This document shows positions 1-5,316 of a stretch of 10,618 nucleotides of DNA, piece by piece. The position numbers and the translations under genes were made by a program. The notes beneath the pieces are model-generated. The model saw nothing but the letters and a program-made list of their open reading frames with translations. It was not told the DNA's origin and ran no database searches. Every line of letters starts with the position of its first letter. Within the stretch, counting starts at the first letter, position 1. The stretch is from Methanobacteriota archaeon (GTDB lineage: Archaea; Hydrothermarchaeota; Hydrothermarchaeia; Hydrothermarchaeales; JACRDW01), in the NCBI GenBank assembly GCA_016212785.1, contig JACRDW010000096.1, positions 1 through 10,618 of the forward strand. The letters run 5' to 3'.

Positions 1-1
1 C

Positions 2-622
2 TTCCAGAGGGATGATTTGCCAGCCAGACTAAACATTGCAGTATCGAGCTGTTTGAATATGTGCGGGGCAGTCCACTGTTCTGATATATCGATTCTAGGA
101 ATGCATCGAGTACCTCCAAAAGTAAACGATGAGGTGGTGGCGAGGGCATGTGAAGTTCCAAGTATGATCGCTGCCTGCCCAACGTATGCAATTAAACCGA
201 ACCCAAAAGCCAAAAGCATAACAATAGATGCCAGTAAATGCATGTATTGTGGTATTTGCTATGGTCTGTGCCCGGGAGTGCCGCTGGCAGATGCGAACAA
301 CGATGGGGTTTCAATATGGGTAGGAGGAAAGGTCTCGAATACCAGAGGAGGTCCTGCATTTTCAAGACTGGTAGTACCGTTTATACCAAACAACCCACCG
401 CGCTGGCCAGAAGTGACCAAAGTAGTAAAGAAAATCGTAGAAGTTTGGGAAAAGAATGCAAAGAAGGACGAAAGAATGGGCGAATGGATAGAGCGGATAG
501 GCTGGACGAAGTTCTTCGGATTAACAGGAATACCTTTCACGGATAAGCACATCGATGACTACATATTTTCAATTCGGGACATGAATGTGGGCGCCAGAAT
601 CAGGGGAAGCGAATTGAAATAA
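2..622 (+). CDS. dsrB: Dissimilatory sulfite reductase beta subunit, C-terminal part (5' truncated by window edge)
   Basis: DsrB pairs with DsrA as an alpha2-beta2 siroheme enzyme in the cytoplasm and reduces sulfite with electrons passed on through DsrC. The reading frame is open to the left edge, so the TTG at 17 is an internal codon. About 206 of the usual 365-380 residues are present. Counting from that TTG, the siroheme/[4Fe-4S] motif SSCLNMCGAVHCSDI lies at 10-24 (C12-X3-C16). The inserted ferredoxin domain has C75-X2-C78-X2-C81-X3-C85-P, followed by the family blocks VGGKVSN, NNPPRWPEV, ERIGWTKFFGLTGI and HIDDY. As I recall the family, the first motif normally reads Cys-Cys-X3-Cys; here the first Cys is Ser11. 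The last 18 residues lack the usual aromatic-rich ending. The identification as DsrB rather than DsrA is firm. dsrA is probably upstream, outside the window. Confidence 0.95.
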   Translation, partial: FQRDDLPARLNIAVSSCLNMCGAVHCSDISILGMHRVPPKVNDEVVARACEVPSMIAACPTYAIKPNPKAKSITIDASKCMYCGICYGLCPGVPLADANNDGVSIWVGGKVSNTRGGPAFSRLVVPFIPNNPPRWPEVTKVVKKIVEVWEKNAKKDERMGEWIERIGWTKFFGLTGIPFTDKHIDDYIFSIRDMNVGARIRGSELK

Positions 623-644
623 ATTCGCTTCTTTTTTTATTTTT
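606..644 (+). terminator. Hairpin plus T-tract terminator at the end of dsrB
   Basis: A perfect 10-bp stem (606-615 pairs with 622-631, loop GAAATA at 616-621) is followed directly by seven T at 632-638 and a second T run at 640-644. The stem includes the last dsrB codons and its stop codon. T-tracts alone can end transcription in archaea, and a strong hairpin in front of one resembles a bacterial intrinsic terminator. The T-tract lies on the dsrB strand only, so the convergent ferredoxin transcript would meet the hairpin without a U-tract. Confidence 0.75.
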
Positions 645-861
645 AGAAGGGCGCCTTCCTCACAAATTTAATGTCCATGCCTTCTACTTTTATTGACTCA
701 GTTGGGCAGCTCTGCACGACCTCTTCCAAGTTGCAGGAGTCGCTTCCGCCCTCTTTGAGGACCACCGCTTTCTCCCCGTCCAGCTTAAAAACGTCCGGGC
801 AGAGAGCCTCGCACGTTCCGCAGCCTTCGCACGAACCATAGTCTATAGTTATCGTTACCAT
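643..861 (-). CDS. Monocluster [4Fe-4S] ferredoxin
   Basis: A 72-residue cytoplasmic electron carrier. The cluster motif is C11-X2-C14-X2-C17-X3-C21-P, with a distal C52-P. This matches the archaeal single-cluster ferredoxins, in which Cys 11, 14 (or Asp), 17 and a distal Cys-Pro bind one cluster. C21 and C43 sit where the Pyrococcus-type protein has a disulfide, so a disulfide here is an inference. The protein is acidic and has no second full cysteine motif. A strong Shine-Dalgarno (AAAGGAGGT on the minus strand) sits about six bases before the ATG. The gene converges on dsrB with 20 bases between the stops and is divergent from the HemA-like gene. It could supply electrons to a sulfite-reduction or radical SAM enzyme nearby, but the sequence does not show its partner. 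Confidence 0.9.
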   Translation of the reverse strand: MVTITIDYGSCEGCGTCEALCPDVFKLDGEKAVVLKEGGSDSCNLEEVVQSCPTESIKVEGMDIKFVRKAPF

Positions 862-897
862 AGGTGTACCTCCTTTCGGTAATACCCTCTTTTAATA

Positions 898-907
898 GTA
901 TTTATAC
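898..907. promoter_or_regulatory. Shared TATA-like box between ferredoxin and HemA-like genes
   Basis: GTATTTATAC is TATA-like on both strands (GTATAAATAC on the minus strand). On the plus strand, about 26 bases downstream falls at the ATG at 930, which would give a leaderless message. On the minus strand the same distance falls near 876, just ahead of the ferredoxin Shine-Dalgarno. It is the only clear A/T box in the 68-base divergent gap. The spacing is measured from the sequence; the function is inferred. Confidence 0.5.
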
Positions 908-929
908 TTTTTTGTGGCATAAAATAAAT

Positions 930-1934
930 ATGCTTGCACCTGAAATGAAAATCATGCTCCTCGCCTGCCTTTCGCTGCACCACAGGAAAGTTGGATATGC
1001 AGATTTTGAGAAGTTAAAGTTCAGAACTCCTTCGGAGTTCTATAAAATTTCGAGCAATATAGGCGAGCGGGTCCTGCTTCAGACTAATACGAGAATCGAG
1101 GTTTATGCGCTGGTTAGTGGTAAGGGTAAAGTAAATTCGTTGTTAAATATGTTTAAAGAAAAAAATTCGTTCAGAATATATTTCGGCAGAGAGGCTGTCC
1201 TGCACCTGTTCAGGCTCGCGTGCGGAATCGAATCGCGCGTTCTGGGGGAGACAAATTTACTGAGGCAGTTGGAGGATGCGTTTCACCTGGCAAAAGAAAA
1301 CAGCGCCGCAGGTGCGTTTATGAGCTCGCTGTTCGGTGCAGCTGTTAACGCAGGCAGGAGGGTGCGTTCTGAAACGAAGATTGAGGGCGCAATTCCGGTA
1401 GCGGAGATTGCATTTAAAAATATACTGCCTGCCTTAAAACATAAAAAAGTGCTGCTCGTGGGTGCGGGATTGACCGGACGGAAAGCAGCTAAAATTCTGG
1501 CAGAGCACGGTGCAGAGTTAACAACTATAAACAGGAATTATGATGCTGCTATCAAGATAGCGAAAGAAGTCGGCGGCAGGGCAGTAAATTACAGACGGCT
1601 CGGAGAAGCGCTTTCGACAGCAGACGTGCTGATATGCGCTACTCTTGCCTCGCACTACCGGGTAACCGCTGAATTGGTAAAATCGCTGCACAGAAAATCG
1701 CTGCTCGTTATCGTGGACGTTTCGCCTTTTGGAAACGTGGACCCTGCTGTCGCTGCCCTTCCCAACATTATTTTAAAGAACGGAAAGCTTAGAAAGGCTG
1801 TTGAGAAAAACCTCGAGTCGGCAAAAGCCGAGATTCCAAAGGTAGAAAGGATTATCGAGGAAGAAATTAAAGAGGTGATAAAATGGCAGAGGAAATATCG
1901 CTGGAGGACTATAAAAAAGTCCATAGGGAAATAA
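930..1934 (+). CDS. hemA: Glutamyl-tRNA reductase (HemA) family protein lacking the catalytic Cys, C-terminally shortened
   Basis: Glutamyl-tRNA reductase makes glutamate-1-semialdehyde from Glu-tRNA, the first step of tetrapyrrole (haem, siroheme) synthesis in archaea. Family blocks are clear: CGIESRVLGETNLLRQ with the following LFGAAVNAGRRVRSET block, the Rossmann NADP motif GAGLTG, and a final EEEIKEVIKW helix. The family signature S-T-C-N-R-x-E-x-Y reads QTNTRIEVY at 51-59, so the catalytic Cys is Asn53. The conserved Q of the GE-P-Q-I-L block is also N. The protein has 334 residues instead of about 400-430 and stops at the start of the dimerisation domain. The frame stays open upstream to a GTG at 864, but ATG 930 fits the promoter spacing and the family N-terminus. 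It cannot use the normal thioester mechanism. It may be a pseudoenzyme, a regulator, or an NAD(P)-dependent enzyme with another substrate. Confidence 0.85.
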   Translation: MLAPEMKIMLLACLSLHHRKVGYADFEKLKFRTPSEFYKISSNIGERVLLQTNTRIEVYALVSGKGKVNSLLNMFKEKNSFRIYFGREAVLHLFRLACGIESRVLGETNLLRQLEDAFHLAKENSAAGAFMSSLFGAAVNAGRRVRSETKIEGAIPVAEIAFKNILPALKHKKVLLVGAGLTGRKAAKILAEHGAELTTINRNYDAAIKIAKEVGGRAVNYRRLGEALSTADVLICATLASHYRVTAELVKSLHRKSLLVIVDVSPFGNVDPAVAALPNIILKNGKLRKAVEKNLESAKAEIPKVERIIEEEIKEVIKWQRKYRWRTIKKSIGK

Positions 1935-2173
1935 TAATCGAAAGCGAAAGGAGAGGCTTTAAAATTCACCTGACGGCTTATCTGGTTATCAATGCAGTGC
2001 TGATCATCTCCAACCTTGTATTTACTCCAGACAAACTCTGGTTTTTATGGCCTGTGTCCGGCTGGGGAATCGGCATACTCTCGCACTACATTAAAGCCGT
2101 ACATCGCATAGAAGGGGACTTGAAGAAAAAAGAAGCGATTGCAGAGCGCAGGGTGAAAGAGCTTGGGAGATAA
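1883..2173 (+). CDS. Small 2TM-domain membrane protein
   Basis: A 96-residue protein with a charged N-terminal amphipathic segment (about 1-25), two predicted membrane helices (about 27-47 and 53-72) and a charged C-terminal helix (about 74-96). The arrangement F-K-x-H-L...N...WPVSGWGIG...H matches the 2TM domain (PF13239), found as small proteins or attached to signalling proteins. Its function is unknown. A good Shine-Dalgarno (AGAGGTGA at 1871-1878) stands four bases before the ATG. The gene overlaps the end of the HemA-like gene by 52 bases in another frame, so the two are on one transcript. The MFS gene begins 8 bases after its stop. Confidence 0.85.
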   Translation: MAEEISLEDYKKVHREIIIESERRGFKIHLTAYLVINAVLIISNLVFTPDKLWFLWPVSGWGIGILSHYIKAVHRIEGDLKKKEAIAERRVKELGR

Positions 2174-2181
2174 GGAAAACC

Positions 2182-3333
2182 GTGCTCAATAAAAAACTCT
2201 TTGCAATATATCTGGGGTCTTTCATAGGTCCGTTGAATGGAAATTCTATCCTCGCTCTTATTCCATTCCTCAAATCTTCTTTCAACGCGGATGTCGGGCA
2301 AGTTCTCCTTTCAATACCGTTTTTCATGTTTCCATTTGCGTTTATCCAGCTTTTCTCGGGCACGATATCTGACATATACGACAGGAGAAAAACGGTTTTC
2401 ATAGGATTTTTAATTTATTCGCTCGGCTCATTTCTGTGCGGGCTTTCGACGAGCATGCAAATGTTTCTTTTATCAAGGGCGCTCCTCGGAGCAGGATTTG
2501 CGCTGGTAAGCCCTGTGATGGTGGCGATTCTCGGAGATATAACGACGAAGGAAGACAGGGGAAAAGCGATGGGAATGCTCGGCGCATCAATTACGGCAGG
2601 AATCGCAAGCGGACCTCTCATAGCGGGATTTCTGGCAGGCATCGGCTGGAGATACGTCTTCTTCGCATTCGGCATTCTGGCTATAGCTGCGAATCTCTTA
2701 TTTTGGGAATCATTTAGGAGGCACGAATTTAGAGGCAGAGGAGGTATGGAGAATGTCCTGCCCCAAATAAAATATGTTTTTTTAGAGGGGGGGGTGTTTA
2801 TGCTCTCGCTGCTCGGTTTTCTCGTCTTCTTCAGCTTCATAAGCGTTGTGTCATTTCTTTCAGACGCTCTCTCGCTTCCGCCGATTTCTTTAAAGGAATA
2901 TGAAGTCGGATTTATCCTCTCGTCCAGCGGAATAGCGGGAATTATTTTTTCGATTTTTGGCGGGGCACTTGTGGACAGGGTCGGAAGGATAAAAACAGGA
3001 AAAATCGGTTTTGCAATAACCCTGCTGCCTCTGATACTGTTCAGGTTCTCAAATTCGTTCTTGGAGTATCTCGTGCTGATGTTCATCCTCGGAATTGGAA
3101 CCGCCTTCATCTGGGCATCTCTTTTAACTATTTCGATGGAGGTGCTTCCAAAAATGCGAGGTACGGTTTCCTCGGTGTTTAACAGCTCCAGGTTCCTCGG
3201 CTATGCCGTGTCTCCGATAATTTTCACGCCGGTGTACTTAAAATTAGGAATAAATGCTGTTTATTTCTCAGGGGCTGCAATCTCGCTGATAGGGATGCTC
3301 GTCCTCAGCCAGAAGATACTGAAAATCCGATAA
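2182..3333 (+). CDS. MFS transporter, probably drug/proton-antiporter-like
   Basis: A 383-residue integral membrane protein with about twelve hydrophobic segments. Loop 2-3 carries MFS motif A (SGTISDIYDRRK, 59-70), and its counterpart in the second half is GGALVDRVGRIKTG. Helix 5 has a Gly/Pro-rich motif-C-like stretch (about 134-151, GASITAG...SGPLIAG), typical of the 12-helix drug:H+ antiporters. The substrate is not readable from the sequence. The start is GTG at 2182, 8 bases after the 2TM stop, with only a weak GGAAA ahead of it. It is the third gene of the HemA-like operon, so export of a tetrapyrrole or other metabolite is a possible but unproven role. The cytoplasmic loop between the two halves (about 180-200) ends in codons formed by a T7 and a G8 run. 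Confidence 0.88.
   Translation: MLNKKLFAIYLGSFIGPLNGNSILALIPFLKSSFNADVGQVLLSIPFFMFPFAFIQLFSGTISDIYDRRKTVFIGFLIYSLGSFLCGLSTSMQMFLLSRALLGAGFALVSPVMVAILGDITTKEDRGKAMGMLGASITAGIASGPLIAGFLAGIGWRYVFFAFGILAIAANLLFWESFRRHEFRGRGGMENVLPQIKYVFLEGGVFMLSLLGFLVFFSFISVVSFLSDALSLPPISLKEYEVGFILSSSGIAGIIFSIFGGALVDRVGRIKTGKIGFAITLLPLILFRFSNSFLEYLVLMFILGIGTAFIWASLLTISMEVLPKMRGTVSSVFNSSRFLGYAVSPIIFTPVYLKLGINAVYFSGAAISLIGMLVLSQKILKIR
2777..2794. repeat. T7 and G8 homopolymer runs inside the MFS gene
   Basis: Seven T at 2777-2783 and eight G at 2787-2794 lie three bases apart in codons for residues Val-Phe-Leu-Glu-Gly-Gly-Val near the start of the second transporter half. The frame is intact as given. A slip of one G would truncate the second six-helix half. 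Confidence 0.8.
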
Positions 3334-3370
3334 ACTCGCCACCTAAACTAATTCCAACCCGTCGATGCCT

Positions 3371-4570
3371 TCAAAGTGAATTGCGATGTCCTCTCCTGCC
3401 GAAGTTTGTCACCCTCAATTCTTCTAAAATCTTCCGAGCGTCTTTTATTTCTCCGATGCTTCCCGGCACATATGCGCAGTACGGGTCTTCTGCCAAATAG
3501 TCGCCTGTAACAGCGTAGGCTCTCGACCTGCTCCCCCTGCAAACGTCGCTGAACTCGCAGATTCTGCATTTTCCCTTGAGCTTGCTTGCGTCCTGCATTT
3601 CTCTCAAAATCTCTGCACCTGCGTATATGTGCACCAAACTATCCCTTCGAACATTTCCAATTTCAATCGGCAGAAAGCTGCTCGGGTGTACCATTCCGTT
3701 TTTTGAAACGAATATGCCCTTGTCGAAATTGCCGCGCTTTGCTCTGGACGACTTAATTTTTTCAAACGACTCGCCGCTGAGCAGCGCGTCAAGCCTGTTC
3801 CTCAAAAACCGGTACAGCTCGCCGAATTTCAGTTCTTTCTCGCTCAATTTGCCCTCTTCTACAAGCCTGCGCATCACCGCGACTCTTCTGAAGGGCTCGC
3901 TTCCTGCGATTGCGTTTACAGTCATTATGCGCAGCTGCATTAAATCGTAAATGAAGTTAAATACGTCTTCGAATTCTGCCGCACTTATCTCGTGCTCTAT
4001 CGTTGCCCTACCGGTCGGTATAAGCATGTACAAATACCACCCGACAGCGCCGAGTTTTTTTGCAAGCAGGAATATCTCAGGCAGGAAGCGGACATTGAAT
4101 TTTGTAACGGTCGTTAACAAGCGAAAGGGCAGCGCTGCTTCTCTCATTATTTCAGCTGCCTTTATCATCGCATCAAAAGTGCCGGAAACTCCCCTGAAGC
4201 CGTCGTGCAGTTCGGCGTTGTGCCCGTCTATGCTCATCGCCACCACGTCCACGCCCGCTTCCTTCAGCCTCATTATATTCTCCCTGTTGAAAAGAGGCGT
4301 GGTGCTCGGAGCGATTGTGACGTTTAGCCCCTCATCTTTTGCGTATTCTATCAATTCAAAAATATCGCTCCTCATCAGCGCATTGCCGCCTGTTATTCGC
4401 AGTATTGGATAGGGCTTGCCGAACTCGAGGATTTGGTCTATTAGATTCATTCCCTCTACTGTGGTAAGCTCGTCAGGGTCAGGAATTTTCCTGGCAGACG
4501 CCTTGCAGTGCCTGCACGCAAGCCCGCACGCTATCGTTGACTCCCACATTACAGATACAGGTTTTTGCAT
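3371..4570 (-). CDS. Radical SAM/SPASM protein, TIGR04053-like (related to the AhbD/NirJ haem-maturation group)
   Basis: A 399-residue cytoplasmic iron-sulfur enzyme. The radical SAM cluster motif is C15-X3-C19-X2-C22, followed by the SAM-binding TGG at 60-62 and SIDG at 113-116. The C-terminal SPASM region has C335-X2-C338-X5-C344 and C365 in CRICEFSDVCRGSRSRAYA...TGDYLAEDPYCAY. The stretch PSSFLPIEIGNVRRDSLVHIY (residues 296-316) is typical of the TIGR04053 family, as I recall it. That family is close to AhbD and NirJ, which modify siroheme-derived porphyrins, but its own substrate is unknown to me. The nearby siroheme enzyme and HemA-like protein make a tetrapyrrole role thinkable. A peptide substrate is the alternative, though no small precursor gene is seen next to it. 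The ATG at 4570 has only a weak ribosome site. The gene is divergent from tusA. Confidence 0.85.
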   Translation of the reverse strand: MQKPVSVMWESTIACGLACRHCKASARKIPDPDELTTVEGMNLIDQILEFGKPYPILRITGGNALMRSDIFELIEYAKDEGLNVTIAPSTTPLFNRENIMRLKEAGVDVVAMSIDGHNAELHDGFRGVSGTFDAMIKAAEIMREAALPFRLLTTVTKFNVRFLPEIFLLAKKLGAVGWYLYMLIPTGRATIEHEISAAEFEDVFNFIYDLMQLRIMTVNAIAGSEPFRRVAVMRRLVEEGKLSEKELKFGELYRFLRNRLDALLSGESFEKIKSSRAKRGNFDKGIFVSKNGMVHPSSFLPIEIGNVRRDSLVHIYAGAEILREMQDASKLKGKCRICEFSDVCRGSRSRAYAVTGDYLAEDPYCAYVPGSIGEIKDARKILEELRVTNFGRRGHRNSL

Positions 4571-4625
4571 AGGTACTCACTACCATAAAATTTGCAGTTC
4601 TGACTTAAACTTTTTCATCAATAAA

Positions 4626-4633
4626 CTTATATG
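4626..4633. promoter_or_regulatory. TATA-like box in the divergent radical SAM / tusA gap
   Basis: CTTATATG on the plus strand reads CATATAAG on the minus strand, so it can act as a core promoter in both directions. For tusA it would start transcription near 4655, just before the AGGTGG ribosome site at 4656-4661. For the radical SAM gene the predicted start is near 4603, leaving a leader of about 30 bases. This is inferred from spacing only. Confidence 0.45.
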
Positions 4634-4665
4634 TTACAAATCCAAATCAATAGGCAGGTGGTTTG

Positions 4666-4908
4666 ATGGCGCTGAAAGATTCCAGACCGACGAAGAGTAT
4701 AGATGTCAAAGGAAAAGTCTGCCCGTATCCTGCTCTGGAGGCGAGGGAAGCCCTGAAGAACATGAAGAGCGGGGAAATCCTGGAGGTAATAACAGACTGG
4801 AAACCAACGGTAAATATAAGCCTTCCAAATTACTGTAAAAAAAATAACTACGAGTACGACGTCGCCGAGGAGGGCGGGTTCTGGAGATTCTTCGTAAAGA
4901 AAGCGTAG
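4666..4908 (+). CDS. tusA: TusA/SirA-family sulfur carrier protein
   Basis: An 80-residue cytoplasmic protein of the TusA (SirA/YedF) family, which carries a persulfide on the Cys of a C-P-x-P motif. Here the motif is C19-P-Y-P22 within GKVCPYPALEAREAL, followed by the usual helix, beta strand and C-terminal strand (FWRFFVKK). TusA proteins relay sulfur for tRNA thiolation and molybdenum-cofactor assembly, and to Dsr-type sulfur pathways. The nearby dsrB makes the last an appealing link, but it lies about 4 kb away in another transcription unit. The ATG at 4666 is preferred over the TTG at 4663 because AGGTGG at 4656-4661 then has four bases of spacing. The trmO gene starts four bases after its stop, so the two are co-transcribed. 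Confidence 0.9.
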   Translation: MALKDSRPTKSIDVKGKVCPYPALEAREALKNMKSGEILEVITDWKPTVNISLPNYCKKNNYEYDVAEEGGFWRFFVKKA

Positions 4909-4912
4909 CGTT

Positions 4913-5305
4913 ATGCGGTTGATTTCTATCGGCGTGATAAAATCTCCTTACAAGACCAGAGAAGAAGCGCCGAAGCAAGGCATAGACAGCGAAGAGGCTT
5001 CGACTATCGTTTTGTACGAGCCAGAGATTCTGGAGAAAATCAAGAAGCATAAATGCTTGCTTGTTCTTTACTGGATGCATCTCTCTGACAGGGAAGTTTT
5101 ATGGTCGGAGTCTAAAGGGAGGGGGGTATTCGCAACCCGCAGCCCTGAAAGACCAAACCCAATTGCTATCTCTGTCGTAAAAGTTGTCAGAATAAAAGGC
5201 AATGAAATCAGGGTTAAGTATTTAGATGCAGTCGACGGCACACCTGTTATAGACGTCAGACCTTTGAACACAGACGTAGGTGGTCTTGAATGCGGGCATG
5301 TATGA
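4913..5305 (+). CDS. trmO: tRNA (t6A37-N6)-methyltransferase TrmO/TsaA family
   Basis: A 130-residue protein of the TrmO (YaeB/TsaA) family, a beta-barrel SAM-dependent enzyme that N6-methylates threonylcarbamoyladenosine-37 in tRNA reading ACY codons. The start (ISIGVIKSPYKTREEAPKQG) and the blocks GVFATRSPERPNPIAIS (71-87) and YLDAVDGTPVIDVRP (103-117) are diagnostic. The length fits the short archaeal form without the C-terminal extension of bacterial TrmO. The last 13 residues (LNTDVGGLECGHV) do not resemble the usual ending and are encoded in the left arm and loop of a 13-bp inverted repeat. The gene follows tusA by four bases, with no ribosome site of its own, so translational coupling is likely. 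Related archaeal proteins are poorly tested, so substrate identity is inferred from the family. Confidence 0.88.
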   Translation: MRLISIGVIKSPYKTREEAPKQGIDSEEASTIVLYEPEILEKIKKHKCLLVLYWMHLSDREVLWSESKGRGVFATRSPERPNPIAISVVKVVRIKGNEIRVKYLDAVDGTPVIDVRPLNTDVGGLECGHV

Positions 5306-5316
5306 CCACCTACGTC
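5273..5316. repeat. 13-bp perfect inverted repeat across the trmO / DUF1786 junction
   Basis: GACGTAGGTGGTC at 5273-5285 is repeated exactly inverted at 5304-5316, with an 18-base spacer. The repeat holds the end and stop of trmO (5303-5305) and the last codons and stop (5310-5312) of the convergent gene. There is no T-tract on either side, so it is not a classical intrinsic terminator. It may be a two-way transcript 3'-end structure, a protein site, or a duplicated scrap. Confidence 0.85.

Noticed and set aside
17..19. TTG at 17 as the true start of a short sulfite reductase protein
   Set aside because: The frame is open to the window edge and the sequence begins in the middle of a conserved DsrB block.
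864..929. GTG at 864 as the start of the HemA-like protein
   Set aside because: It would put the promoter-like A/T box inside the gene, overlaps the ferredoxin ribosome site on the other strand, and adds residues unlike the family N-terminus.
2415..3110. Long open frame of 231 codons on the minus strand inside the MFS gene
   Set aside because: It mirrors the transporter, has no family motif or ribosome site, and the plus-strand MFS protein is clear.
3951..4838. Plus-strand open frames opposite the radical SAM gene and across the tusA start
   Set aside because: Low-complexity Ser-rich or antisense translations; the minus-strand enzyme and TusA explain the region.
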